Positions 52,152 to 60,513 of a DNA stretch of 64,000 nucleotides are shown piece after piece (position 1 is the first letter of the stretch; every line of letters begins with the position of its first letter). The notes under the pieces were generated by a model, which was given only the letters and a program-made list of their open reading frames with translations, was not told the DNA's origin and searched no databases. This stretch comes from Paenibacillus borealis (GTDB lineage: Bacteria > Bacillota > Bacilli > Paenibacillales > Paenibacillaceae): assembly GCF_000758665.1 (NCBI RefSeq), contig NZ_CP009285.1:3782001-3846000 (forward strand). Reading direction: 5' to 3'. A program made the position numbers and the translations under genes.

Positions 52152-53786
52152 ATGTCTTTAAATCTGCGTACGTTATTTTCAACTGCTTTTGCGGTCATTA
52201 TCATTCTGTTAACGGCATTGCTCAGCTATGTTATCGGCAACCGGTCTACTCAGTCTGTTGAAGTCAGCATTGGCAGCTCCCTGGCTGAAGAAGCCTACCA
52301 AATGTCCGAGAAGCTTGACCATTTCATGTGGTCACGCTCCGGGGAAGTTGAGGTGCTCAGCAAGCTTGATGCTTTTCAGGAGCCGGTTGATGCGTCAGAA
52401 GTCAGCGGATTGCTTGATCAGCTGAAGAAGAGTCTGCCGGTATTCACCTGGGTGGGTTTTCTCGATAATAAGGGGAATGTCCTTTCTTCCACAGATCATA
52501 TTCTGCAGGGCACGAACATCAGTCAGAGGCCGGTATTTCAGGAAGGCCTGAAGGGAACCTTCATCGGGGATGTCCATGATGCGGTGCTGCTCTCCAAGCT
52601 GCTTCCCAATCCTTCCGGCGAAGCATTGCAGTTTGTTGATGTGAGTGTGCCGGTTACTGGCAAGCAAGGCCAGATAAACGGTGTACTGGCAGCACATCTC
52701 AGCTGGGAATGGTCGCGTGAAGTCGAGGCTTCCATTGTGACTCCGCTCAAGGAGCGCCTGAAAGGTGTAGAAGTGTTCGTAGTCAGCAGGAAAGATGACA
52801 CGATCCTCCTGGGTCCCAAAGCACTTGTCGGCAAAAGAATGCCAAATGAAGTGCTGCAGAAAGCCCGCAGCGGTAATAGTTCATGGATTATTGAACAGGA
52901 GCAGAATCAGGACTCCTATTTGACTGGATATGCATATGGGGACGGCTATATGAATTATCCGGGTCTGGGCTGGTCGGTCATTATCCGTCAGCCGGCGGAA
53001 ATTGCTTTTGCCTCGGTACATCAGCTTGAACGCTTTATTCTGATCAGCGGACTGATCACAGCAGCTGTCTTTGCGATTATCGGCTGGCTGCTGGCCGGAT
53101 GGATCAGCCGCCCGCTGGGGGATATTACCCGGACGGCCGATCTGCTCAGCTCAGGGGCCGATGTGGAGATTCCATCCTCAACCCGGTTTAAAGATGTAGC
53201 GATTCTGTCTGAGTCACTGCGTAACCTGGTGAATAATCTGACTAAGACAGAGAGCAAGCTGAGCTATATGTCGGATATGGCGTTGCATGACAAGCTTACG
53301 GGCTTGCCCAACCGGGCTGCGCTGGATGAATTTCTGGCCCATGCAGTCAGCAAAGCCAAGCAGAATCGCACGACGCTTAGTTTCTTATACCTTGATTTGG
53401 ACGGATTCAAAAAAGTGAATGATACCTTCGGACATGCGATCGGCGACGCATTGCTGCAGGAGATAGCCTTCAGGCTGATGGACTGTACACGCGACAATGA
53501 AATCGTAGCCCGGCTGGGCGGGGATGAGTTCGTCATTATTCTTAATACTTCTGCAGGTAAACCTATGCAGGAGGCGGAAATTGTGGCTTCACGAATCATC
53601 AGTAAAATCAATCTGCCCATTATGATCAGAGGCGAAGATCTGCATGTCGGGTGTAGTGTAGGCGCTGCTGTATGGACGCCCGATGGGGGCAGTGATACTA
53701 TCGAGACTCTGAGGCTGGCGGATGAAGCGTTATACATCTCCAAACGCAGCGGAAAGAACCGGATTACTTTTGAAGCGGCTTCCTGA
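52152..53786 (+). CDS. Diguanylate cyclase with dCache-HAMP-GGDEF architecture
   Basis: This 544-residue protein has a first membrane helix (about 8-28), an extracytoplasmic dCache sensor domain (about 35-290, with WVGFLDNKGNVLSSTDH), a second helix and HAMP (about 295-360), and a GGDEF domain (about 375-544). The catalytic GGDEF motif is at 456-460, preceded by LGGDEFVIIL and FLYLDLDGFKKVNDTFGHAIGDALLQE. The inhibitory I-site region reads RDNE rather than RxxD, so product inhibition may be weak. It makes c-di-GMP in response to an extracellular ligand, perhaps an amino acid. The start is ATG 52152 behind GAGGAG. A PilZ protein encoded nearby is a candidate effector. Confidence 0.93.
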   Translation: MSLNLRTLFSTAFAVIIILLTALLSYVIGNRSTQSVEVSIGSSLAEEAYQMSEKLDHFMWSRSGEVEVLSKLDAFQEPVDASEVSGLLDQLKKSLPVFTWVGFLDNKGNVLSSTDHILQGTNISQRPVFQEGLKGTFIGDVHDAVLLSKLLPNPSGEALQFVDVSVPVTGKQGQINGVLAAHLSWEWSREVEASIVTPLKERLKGVEVFVVSRKDDTILLGPKALVGKRMPNEVLQKARSGNSSWIIEQEQNQDSYLTGYAYGDGYMNYPGLGWSVIIRQPAEIAFASVHQLERFILISGLITAAVFAIIGWLLAGWISRPLGDITRTADLLSSGADVEIPSSTRFKDVAILSESLRNLVNNLTKTESKLSYMSDMALHDKLTGLPNRAALDEFLAHAVSKAKQNRTTLSFLYLDLDGFKKVNDTFGHAIGDALLQEIAFRLMDCTRDNEIVARLGGDEFVIILNTSAGKPMQEAEIVASRIISKINLPIMIRGEDLHVGCSVGAAVWTPDGGSDTIETLRLADEALYISKRSGKNRITFEAAS

Positions 53787-53820
53787 GGGCTGAGGTCTGT
53801 ACAGGAAGGTAATATAAACA

Positions 53821-53864
53821 GCCAATAACCTTTCTCTGTCCTGTGACGGAGAAAGGTTATTGGC
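53821..53864 (+). terminator. Hairpin after the diguanylate cyclase gene
   Basis: GCCAATAACCTTTCTC (53821-53836) pairs perfectly with 53849-53864. No T-run follows on the plus strand, so termination may be assisted. Confidence 0.6.
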
Positions 53865-53909
53865 ATTCCCGTTATAGAAAACTATATGCAAGATATGTAT
53901 CTCGCTAAA

Positions 53910-54035
53910 TCAGCGTAATCTCTTGCGTGGCTTAGACCACCATTTAATCCAAAGAAATCCTTCGTCATCCCGGAAAAACTTAATACCTACCCAACTCAGC
54001 GGTGTCCAGAACTCCTTAAAATAATATGAAGGCAT
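53910..54035 (-). CDS. 41-residue Trp-rich small protein
   Basis: This tiny gene encodes 41 residues beginning MPSYYFKEFWTPLSWVGIKF and ending PRKRLR. GGAGGGA stands ten bases before ATG 54035. Five tryptophans, many aromatic and basic residues and an amphipathic look suggest a membrane- or DNA-associated peptide. No family is recognised. It is close to spore-type mini-proteins and a lysis cassette. Confidence 0.55.
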   Translation of the reverse strand: MPSYYFKEFWTPLSWVGIKFFRDDEGFLWIKWWSKPRKRLR

Positions 54036-54215
54036 AGTAAATTAGTCCCTCCGATATAGTTAATTATTACTAGTTTACGCTACGATGGATGATTTCACAA
54101 TACTTTTTTTGCTTATAATTACCATATTGTACGTCAGCCCAGTTTTTTCAGGACTTCAGGCATATGATGCTAAGGAAAGACATAAATGACGGCACAGGCT
54201 GAGGGAGGAATTGCA

Positions 54216-54314
54216 ATGGGAGAAAATGTTGCTGGTTATGGCTGTCTGGGAACATCCGCAGCTACTATTTTGGTACTGTTTATCTTGCTGGTTATAATCC
54301 TCAGCGTATTTTAG
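54216..54314 (+). CDS. YjcZ-like sporulation mini-protein (32 residues)
   Basis: This 32-residue protein, MGENVAGYGCLGTSAATILV then LFILLVIILSVF, has a glycine/cysteine-containing N-terminus and one hydrophobic helix, the hallmark of YjcZ-family small proteins found in spores of Bacillales. GGGAGG precedes the ATG. A second relative lies at 56375. The function is unknown in the family. Confidence 0.75.
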   Translation: MGENVAGYGCLGTSAATILVLFILLVIILSVF

Positions 54315-54341
54315 CTGATGCTGCCAGAAGAATAGCTAAAG

Positions 54342-54373
54342 AAGCGCCGGAGCGGGAGCTCCGGCGCTTTGTT
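54342..54373 (+). terminator. Terminator after the YjcZ-like gene
   Basis: AAGCGCCGGAGC (54342-54353) pairs perfectly with GCTCCGGCGCTT (54358-54369), followed by TGTTG. Confidence 0.75.
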
Positions 54374-54597
54374 GTACACCTGACATACAAATAATCTTGA
54401 GGGCCGGCACGATGTAGGGGGAATAGGCTCCGCGTTCTATAAGGGCAATACTGCCGGCAAGCCCAGAGCCGCTGGACCAGCCCGTTCTGGGACAAGCTGT
54501 CCCTGAAATAATCTGACTTCAATACAGGCTTATCAGGGATAAGCACAGGCAGTTTAGCCGGAAAAGCATTTAATATAGTAGGAAGGGATGTGATGAA

Positions 54598-55401
54598 ATG
54601 TCGGATTCTGAGTTTATCTCCCGAATGGTATCCTTTGCCGTGGCTGATATGCAGCGCAGCCATATTGCGGCTTCCCTGACGATTGCACAGGCCGCGCTGG
54701 AATCCGGCTGGGGGAACAGCAGCTTGACCTTGAAGGCTAATAATCTGTTTGGCATAAAAGGCAGCGGGCCTGCAGGGAGTTTGTCAATCCGGACTACAGA
54801 ATATAGGAACGGCCAAGCTGTGCAGGTATCTGCGCTTTTCAGAGCCTACAATAACTGGGGCGAGTCTGTGGCTGACCATTCCGCGCTGATTGCCCAGGGT
54901 GTATCCTGGAACCGTGCCTTATATAGCAAGGTGATCGGAGTGGACGGCAAATCAGCTGCCAGGGAGATTGCCGCTGCAGGTTATGCAACCGATCCAAATT
55001 ATGCATCAAAACTGATTCAGATTATGGATGCTTATAATTTGTATCAATACGATGAGCTGAAGGAGGATGAGGAGATGTCGGCTGAAGATAAACAAAGGCT
55101 TGCAAGTCTGGAAACGGAGCTTCAGGAGATGCGGGTATTGCTGGCAGGCCTTACGGTAAGCCGGGATACACTCAAAACGGGTGTTCTGGAACAGGGACAG
55201 GTGATTAAGGGAGTGACGGAGCGGCTGGCCGTAATAGAAGGCCGTGCTGTTGTAAGCATTCCTGCCTGGGCAGAGCCGGCGGTTCAGGCGGCAGTGGCTG
55301 CGGGTTTGCTCGATACCCCTACAGGAGGCAGCTATGATTTCTACCGCATACTGACGGTGCTGAACAGGGCAGGACTGCTGGTTACCAGGAAGGAGGTGTA
55401 G
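54598..55401 (+). CDS. Glucosaminidase-domain endolysin
   Basis: This 267-residue protein has an N-terminal glucosaminidase (GH73-like) domain (about 1-150) with QAALESGWGNSSL, where E35 is the likely catalytic acid, then LKANNLFGIKG. The middle part (about 160-215) is a coiled coil, and the C-terminus (AWAEPAVQAAVAAGLLDTPTGG) is a short cell-wall-associated or structural tail. It has no signal peptide, as in phage endolysins that depend on a holin, which is encoded six bases downstream. The start is ATG 54598. It hydrolyses peptidoglycan during lysis or in a phage-like particle. Some relatives act in sporulation. Confidence 0.85.
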   Translation: MSDSEFISRMVSFAVADMQRSHIAASLTIAQAALESGWGNSSLTLKANNLFGIKGSGPAGSLSIRTTEYRNGQAVQVSALFRAYNNWGESVADHSALIAQGVSWNRALYSKVIGVDGKSAAREIAAAGYATDPNYASKLIQIMDAYNLYQYDELKEDEEMSAEDKQRLASLETELQEMRVLLAGLTVSRDTLKTGVLEQGQVIKGVTERLAVIEGRAVVSIPAWAEPAVQAAVAAGLLDTPTGGSYDFYRILTVLNRAGLLVTRKEV

Positions 55402-55406
55402 ACCTT

Positions 55407-55688
55407 ATGTACAACGATGCGCTTAACAATGTGCTGGCATTTGCGTCGGTATTGGCCGTCTTTGTGATGGCGCTGGTTCAACTGGTGAAGAACAGTGTGA
55501 ATCTTCCGCGCAACGTTGTTCCCGCTGTAGGACTGGGAATTGGACTGCTGGTCGGAGCCGCAGCCTATCCTTTTACCGATATGAATCTTATTCTGCGTTT
55601 ATGGGCAGGAGGGCTTGCGGGATTATCGGCGACAGGTCTGTTCGAGCTGGCCTTCAATAAGCGGAGCGGGACCACAAAGGAAGAGTAA
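55407..55688 (+). CDS. Holin family protein
   Basis: This 93-residue protein has three hydrophobic segments (VLAFASVLAVFVMALVQLV, VVPAVGLGIGLLVGAAAYPF, LILRLWAGGLAGLSATGLFELAF), a short polar N-terminus and a charged C-terminus (NKRSGTTKEE), the general plan of small holins such as the A118 type. Holins open the membrane so an endolysin can reach the wall. It follows directly after a glucosaminidase endolysin. No other phage genes are seen, so this is a domesticated or remnant lysis cassette. Confidence 0.75.
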   Translation: MYNDALNNVLAFASVLAVFVMALVQLVKNSVNLPRNVVPAVGLGIGLLVGAAAYPFTDMNLILRLWAGGLAGLSATGLFELAFNKRSGTTKEE

Positions 55689-55801
55689 GCAGGAGATGCT
55701 CCGGCGCGTGTTGCTTAATTGGGGTGATGTGCACTGTCAATATGTCCAAGCAATTCCGGGGAATTGTTAATACACTGTGATGAAGAAAGGAGGTGCTTGA
55801 T

Positions 55802-56224
55802 ATGGGAACTTATGTTGATGGAAGAACTTCGCAGAATGCGAGTACTGCCAACTCAATCGCTATACCAATTCTGGTTATCAATGCTCCGCAGCTGTTCGGG
55901 CAGATTGGTATTATCAGTCAGGGAGTAACCACGAATCCGCGTGTAATTCTAAAAGGTACGGTATCTGTGCAGCTTCCACTTGCGCTGGTTGGTGTCACTA
56001 TTACAATTGTCAGAGGAACACTGCCTACAGATCCACTGGTCTATTCCGCTACCTCTACATTCAGCCTTAGTGTGCTGGCTCCACAGGTTATCACCTTCTC
56101 TGCGGATGATTTTATTCCGCCGATTACTCCGCAGCTGACTTATACTGCATTTATCAGTTCGAACCTTCTCGGTACAATCCGTGTAGGTCCTGAGAGCTTT
56201 GACGGAATTCTGGTTTCCGATTAA
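55802..56224 (+). CDS. Beta-rich protein, possibly spore-surface
   Basis: This 140-residue protein reads MGTYVDGRTSQNASTANSIA then a series of alternating hydrophobic strands (VILKGTVSVQLPLALVGVTITIVRGTL, LTYTAFISSNLLGTIRV), with no cysteine and no signal peptide. It resembles exosporium-type jelly-roll domains only in pattern and has no certain family. AAGGAGG lies eight bases before ATG 55802 (a TTG at 55793 would be inside it). It is flanked by spore-like mini-genes and follows the holin, so a spore-coat or structural role is a guess. Confidence 0.55.
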   Translation: MGTYVDGRTSQNASTANSIAIPILVINAPQLFGQIGIISQGVTTNPRVILKGTVSVQLPLALVGVTITIVRGTLPTDPLVYSATSTFSLSVLAPQVITFSADDFIPPITPQLTYTAFISSNLLGTIRVGPESFDGILVSD

Positions 56225-56237
56225 TCTGTAGATTCAT

Positions 56238-56276
56238 GCATCCTGTCCGGTTCGGTTGACCGGGCGGACAGGATGC
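56238..56276 (+). terminator. Hairpin between the beta-rich protein and the YjcZ-like gene
   Basis: GCATCCTGTCCG (56238-56249) pairs perfectly with CGGACAGGATGC (56265-56276). It lacks a T-run. It probably ends the upstream transcript or protects it. Confidence 0.55.
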
Positions 56277-56374
56277 CCTTGTACATACCCCAAATTTTGA
56301 CCGTTTCGCCCAATCTGTTAAGGCATTCTGCTCATATTCTGTTCTGTAGTCATCATTTTGAAGGAGGTAATCTC

Positions 56375-56509
56375 ATGGGTGCAGATTGCGGATACGGTGG
56401 CAATGTAGGCGGCGTTAATGTGGTTCCGGTAAGTCCTTGGACTTCAACCGGTGCGATTCTGGTACTTTATATCCTGCTGGTCATTATTCTGAGTGCCTGC
56501 TTCTACTAG
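56375..56509 (+). CDS. YjcZ-like sporulation mini-protein (44 residues)
   Basis: This 44-residue protein has a Gly-rich N-terminus (MGADCGYGGNVGGVNVVPVS) and the hydrophobic helix AILVLYILLVIILSACFY. The hydrophobic core LVLYILLVIILS is nearly identical to that of the 54216 gene, so the two are paralogues. AAGGAGG precedes the ATG. The function is unknown in the family. Confidence 0.8.
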   Translation: MGADCGYGGNVGGVNVVPVSPWTSTGAILVLYILLVIILSACFY

Positions 56510-56524
56510 ACCTTAACGTCAATC

Positions 56525-56566
56525 AGCGCAGTCCGGGGCTAAGGCCTTGGGACTGCGCTTTTTTTC
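56525..56566 (+). terminator. Terminator after the second YjcZ-like gene
   Basis: AGCGCAGTCC (56525-56534) pairs perfectly with GGACTGCGCT (56550-56559), followed by a seven-T run. Confidence 0.93.
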
Positions 56567-56650
56567 TGATTAGCTATGTCTGGCAGGAATATGCGATAAT
56601 AGAAGTCATTGTCTTCATGGCAATCAGTGCAGTTATGAAAGAGGTGCTTC

Positions 56651-56902
56651 ATGGAAGAGAAGGAATTGGTCTATGCCATACTTAAACGGATTGAACTGGG
56701 CAAGCCGGTCGGTCAGAAAGAAATGGAACTGGAGGCCGCAGCGTATGCCGATATTATGGAGGAGCTTGTGGACAGCCGGATGGTGGAGAATGTGAGTTTT
56801 CCGAGAGCCGGCAATGGTACAGTAACTGTCCGGACTGCAGGGATGAAACTGACCCGCCGCGGTCATGATTTTATTTTATTGAAAGAGTCAGGCAGAATTT
56901 AA
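56651..56902 (+). CDS. YjcQ-like protein
   Basis: This 83-residue protein (MEEKELVYAILKRIELGKPVGQ... MKLTRRGHDFILLKE) has a winged-helix-like pattern, with a central helix pair and a C-terminal LTxRGxxFI segment, as in the YjcQ family found in phage-related and spore loci. The start is ATG 56651 behind AGAGGTG. Neighbours are a mini-spore protein and a GNAT acetyltransferase; function unknown. Confidence 0.7.
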   Translation: MEEKELVYAILKRIELGKPVGQKEMELEAAAYADIMEELVDSRMVENVSFPRAGNGTVTVRTAGMKLTRRGHDFILLKESGRI

Positions 56903-56955
56903 GTTTACTCTCTATTGAGATACAGGAATTAATGTTTCAGGACAAGGAGACTTGT

Positions 56956-57420
56956 ATGGAAATCAGAAAATTACTCCCGGATGAATTGCCGCCGATGGAT
57001 TTGCTGTTATCCGCCGATCCGTCAGAACTGTTGGTGAAGAGCTACCTCGCAAGAGGAGATTGCTATATTGCTGTCCATGAAGATGAAGTAGCGGGTGTGT
57101 ATGTACTGCTGCCTACCCGACCTGAGACGGCCGAGCTGGTGAATGTGGCGGTTGCTGAAGAATATCAGGGCAAAGGAATCGGCAGAATGCTGGTGCAGCA
57201 GGCCATTGAGACGGCGAGGCAAACGGGTTATACAACCATTGAACTGGGGACGGGGAATTCCAGTGTCGGACAGCTGGCATTATACCAGAAATGCGGTTTT
57301 CGTATCGTTGGCGTGGATTTTGACTTTTTCACCAGACATTATGCGGAGAGCATCTATGAGAATGGCATACTCTGCAGGGACATGGTGCGGTTATCACAGG
57401 ATTTGAGTGGCAGCAATTAA
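56956..57420 (+). CDS. GNAT family N-acetyltransferase
   Basis: This 154-residue acetyltransferase has the acetyl-CoA pyrophosphate-binding motif in LVNVAVAEEYQGKGIGRMLVQQAIETARQTG (Q-x-x-G-x-G/A), followed by IELGTGNSSVGQLALYQKCGFRI. The ATG at 56956 has AAGGAG six bases upstream; a start at 56932 has none. The substrate is unknown; the family acetylates amines in small molecules or proteins. Confidence 0.9.
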   Translation: MEIRKLLPDELPPMDLLLSADPSELLVKSYLARGDCYIAVHEDEVAGVYVLLPTRPETAELVNVAVAEEYQGKGIGRMLVQQAIETARQTGYTTIELGTGNSSVGQLALYQKCGFRIVGVDFDFFTRHYAESIYENGILCRDMVRLSQDLSGSN

Positions 57421-57495
57421 GCTTTGGATGATGTAACTAATTACCAAATGGGCCGTATAACAAAAGGATGTGATTATTGAAGGGAGCTGTAATCG

Positions 57496-59223
57496 ATGAG
57501 AAGAACAAGAGGGTTTCTGTTGGCCGTACTGGCTTGCTCTCTGCTGTTATCTGCGGGATTTGTCACACCGCGGGTGGCACAGGCAGCGGATATCAAAGTG
57601 ACCTTGAGTATTAACGGTAAAGGGTTGAATTCTCCTGCGGGCGAGGCGCCTTATCTGGAGAGTACTACAATTATGGTGCCTGTCCGCCAGGCAGGGGAAG
57701 CGCTGGGATTCGGGGCAACTTACATAAAAGAGAGCTCCAGTCTGCATATCAAAGTCAGCGGTATGGAGCTCTTAATGAAGCTTGGAGGCGGTGAATTTAT
57801 CCGGAATGGAAAGGATAAACTCACCATTGAAGGTGCAGCGGTTCTGAAGAACAACCGGATTTATGTGCCGCTGACGCTGCTGGATGAGATCGGCTATATC
57901 ACACAGTCGAAACCGGGCTCTGCCCAGGCAGAAGCGGACTCGCCGCAGTATTACACCGAAGCGGTGATGAAGCTGCTCTCTTCCGGCCAGTATGAAGCGT
58001 TATCAGACAGATTCTTCAGTACAGAGGTACGGGGAAATCTGTCGAGTCTTAAACTGCAGCAGGTCTGGGAGAGCATAGCAGCAGCTTATGGGGAGTACGT
58101 TAAAGTCGGTTCGCTGAAAAGCAGCCGTGAAACGGGACTGCATCACCTGTCCGGTGTCGCTGAATTTACTCATGGGAAGATCACGGTGACGCTTACGGTT
58201 AACAGCAGCGGTGAGATTCAGGGGCTGTGGTTTACTCCGTATGAAGATCCGCAAGCAGCACCGGAGCTGACTCTGCCGGCAGGTGTTACAGAAGAAACGG
58301 TTGTAGTCGGAGCAGGGACTGCACATCCGCTTAAGGGCATTCTGACAATCCCCAAGGATACCGTGAAGCCTCTGCCAGCAGTAGTACTGGTGCATGGGTC
58401 GGGTGTTTCTGATCTTAATGAAGCGGCATACGCGTACAAGCCGTTCCGGGACATCGCTTATGGGCTTGCAGAGCAGGGAATTGCCGTGCTGCGTTATGAT
58501 AAGCGGGGGTACAGCTATCCGCAGGAATTCATGGGAACTGCTGCGGCATCGGTAACCGTTAAGGAAGAAACTGTAGAAGATGCTGTTGCGGCGGCATTCC
58601 TGCTTAAGCAGGACAAACGTATGGATGCCGGGCAGGTATACCTTGCCGGTCATAGCCTGGGCGGGATGCTGGGTCCGAGAATCGATGCGGAAGGCGGTAA
58701 CTTCGCCGGATTAATCCTGCTTGCCGGCTCACCGCGAAGCTTGTGGGAGATTGCTTACGATCAGAATATGCGGGTGATCGCTAAGCTGGATGATTCTATT
58801 CCGGCCAAGGCAGAGGCTGCTGCCAAAGTGGAGGCGGAGCTGGCCAGAGCGAAGGCGCTGTCAGCAATGACAGACGAGCAAGCCAAAGCAGCTCCGGCTG
58901 TATTTGGTGCACCTGCGTATTACTTCAAGGAAATGGATCAGCACGGTACAGCCGAGCTGGCACGGAAGCTGACGAAGCCTGTGCTTGTTATGCAAGGAAG
59001 CGATGATTTCCAGGTCTATGCGGACGCGGATTATCCGCTCTGGAAGGATGTTCTGAAGAACAATAACTCGGCAGAGTTCAAACTGTATCCGGGCCTGAAC
59101 CATTTCTTCGTGGATTATGACGGAGCGGGGGCAGGAACACCGGATGAATATAATGTCCCGGGTGTAGTCGATGCGCGGGTAATTAAAGATATGGGGCAGT
59201 GGGTTTTGAAGCAGAGCAGGTAG
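57496..59223 (+). CDS. Secreted alpha/beta hydrolase with copper-amine-oxidase-like stalk domain
   Basis: This 575-residue secreted protein has a signal peptide (1-31), then a copper-amine-oxidase-N-like domain (about 35-140, NGKGLNSPAGEAPYLESTTIMVPVRQAGEALG) typical of Paenibacillus cell-surface proteins. A DUF3887-like segment (about 150-245) follows, and then an alpha/beta hydrolase (about 265-575) with VHGSGVSD (oxyanion), GHSLGGMLG (nucleophile S387), GSDDFQ (acid) and GLNHFF (histidine). The reaction is likely hydrolysis of an extracellular ester or peptide. The start is ATG 57496 behind AGGGAG. Confidence 0.87.
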   Translation: MRRTRGFLLAVLACSLLLSAGFVTPRVAQAADIKVTLSINGKGLNSPAGEAPYLESTTIMVPVRQAGEALGFGATYIKESSSLHIKVSGMELLMKLGGGEFIRNGKDKLTIEGAAVLKNNRIYVPLTLLDEIGYITQSKPGSAQAEADSPQYYTEAVMKLLSSGQYEALSDRFFSTEVRGNLSSLKLQQVWESIAAAYGEYVKVGSLKSSRETGLHHLSGVAEFTHGKITVTLTVNSSGEIQGLWFTPYEDPQAAPELTLPAGVTEETVVVGAGTAHPLKGILTIPKDTVKPLPAVVLVHGSGVSDLNEAAYAYKPFRDIAYGLAEQGIAVLRYDKRGYSYPQEFMGTAAASVTVKEETVEDAVAAAFLLKQDKRMDAGQVYLAGHSLGGMLGPRIDAEGGNFAGLILLAGSPRSLWEIAYDQNMRVIAKLDDSIPAKAEAAAKVEAELARAKALSAMTDEQAKAAPAVFGAPAYYFKEMDQHGTAELARKLTKPVLVMQGSDDFQVYADADYPLWKDVLKNNNSAEFKLYPGLNHFFVDYDGAGAGTPDEYNVPGVVDARVIKDMGQWVLKQSR

Positions 59224-59278
59224 AAGGAGAGGCTTGATTCTGGTAAAATCTATTTATTAAGGTTAAGGAGCGGGATGC

Positions 59279-59518
59279 ATGGATAATGATCTGGCAAAGT
59301 TGTTAAGATCCGTCATCCGTGAAGAATTAGAGCCTGTGAATGAGCGCCTGGAACGGATTGAGACTGAACAGACCGGCTTGAAGCAAGATGTGCAAATATT
59401 GAAGCAGGATCAGGAATTGATTAAACGTGCGGTATTGGATACCTATGAACGGGTAATCCGGATGGAGTCCATCTTGGAAAACCAGCATCGGATTATCGAA
59501 CTCCTCTCGGCAAGCTAG
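59279..59518 (+). CDS. Coiled-coil small protein
   Basis: This 79-residue protein, starting MDNDLAKLLRSVIREELEPV, is almost entirely helical with heptad repeats (NERLERIETEQTGLKQDVQILKQDQELIKRAVLDTYERVIRMESIL). It is a small coiled-coil protein of no recognised function, such as a scaffolding or sensory accessory. An AAGGAGCGGG site lies before ATG 59279. Two terminators follow. Confidence 0.7.
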   Translation: MDNDLAKLLRSVIREELEPVNERLERIETEQTGLKQDVQILKQDQELIKRAVLDTYERVIRMESILENQHRIIELLSAS

Positions 59519-59562
59519 ATTGAGCAAGAGGCTCTCATTAAACGAATTAAATAAATTTCTTA

Positions 59563-59594
59563 GTCCGGCACGCATGGTGCCGGGCTTTTCTTTT
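59563..59594 (+). terminator. Terminator after the coiled-coil gene
   Basis: CCGGCAC (59565-59571) pairs perfectly with GTGCCGG (59577-59583), followed by GCTTTTCTTTT. Confidence 0.85.
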
Positions 59595-59617
59595 CTTAAA
59601 GGTTCCCAACAAAAATC

Positions 59618-59643
59618 GAGGCTCCCTTTCGGGAGCCTCTTTC
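59618..59643 (+). terminator. Second terminator before rsmD
   Basis: GAGGCTCCC pairs with GGGAGCCTC around TTTC, followed by TTTC. Tandem to the previous terminator. The stretch to 59904 has no gene; it includes a CGACAT/ATGTCG hairpin near 59710 and the likely rsmD promoter. Confidence 0.85.
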
Positions 59644-59904
59644 ATGGGAGAGGAGAAACCGGACGAAGAGCTTATGGGGAAACGTAAGCCTGCTCCGCGG
59701 TTGTCTACGACATTTTGCGATGTCGATAGTTACAGGATGGCCCGGTTGCCGGACTTTTATACATCCGTTCTCCAAAACTTCTGACTGCGCATTGTGACAA
59801 ACTCGGACAATCTTTTTATTTCATGGATTAATTGTGGTACTATAGGCTTGGACTTATGCCCTGTATGGCATAATAAACAGAGACATAAAGCAGGTGGATG
59901 ATCG

Positions 59905-60513
59905 GTGAGAGTAATATCGGGCACTGCAAAGGGCAGGCCGCTTAAGAGTGTTCCAGGCAATGGCACCCGGCCTACAACCGATAAAGTGAAGGAAGCGCTA
60001 TTCAGTATGATCGGGCCTTATTTTGAAGGCGGAACGGCCCTGGATCTGTATGCCGGTACCGGCGGACTTGGGATTGAAGCCTTGAGCAGAGGGATGGAAG
60101 CAGCCGTATTTGTGGATATGGAGCAGAAGGCGCTCGACACTGTGCGGGCGAATCTGAAAGCAGCCAAGGTGGAGGCGCAGGCCGAAGTCTACCGCAATGA
60201 TGCCGGAAGAGCACTGGCTGCGCTGGAGAAGCGGGGGAGAGCGTTTGATCTTGTTTTTCTGGACCCTCCGTATCGTCTGAAGCACGGGGATGAGCTTATG
60301 ATGACGATGGCAGCCAAGAATCTGCTGAAGCCTGATGCCGTAATTGTGCTTGAGCATGAATCAGGTTATGAATATCCGGAGAATATACCGGGATTCAGCA
60401 GGACACGGCAATCCGTATATGGGGAGACTACGATCTCAATCTATCAGTATGAAGCTGCTCTGCCGGAAGTTGCCGTCAGTGGCGAGGAGGTTAATGATGA
60501 GTCTGCAAATTAG
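59905..60513 (+). CDS. rsmD: 16S rRNA (guanine(966)-N(2))-methyltransferase
   Basis: This 202-residue enzyme methylates G966 of 16S rRNA. It has TKGRPLKSVPGNGTRPTTDKVKEALF near the start (GTRPTxDxVKEALF is the family hallmark), SAM motif LDLYAGTGGLGIEALSRG, and the catalytic DPPY in VFLDPPYRLKHG. The C-terminus is a little longer than usual. The start is GTG 59905 behind AGGTGG. It overlaps coaD by 17 bases, the usual operon (ylbH-ylbI). Confidence 0.93.
   Translation: MRVISGTAKGRPLKSVPGNGTRPTTDKVKEALFSMIGPYFEGGTALDLYAGTGGLGIEALSRGMEAAVFVDMEQKALDTVRANLKAAKVEAQAEVYRNDAGRALAALEKRGRAFDLVFLDPPYRLKHGDELMMTMAAKNLLKPDAVIVLEHESGYEYPENIPGFSRTRQSVYGETTISIYQYEAALPEVAVSGEEVNDESAN

Noticed and set aside
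54301..54663. 120-residue minus-strand frame across the endolysin start
   Set aside because: It crosses a terminator hairpin and the start of a well-supported gene, and shows no family pattern.
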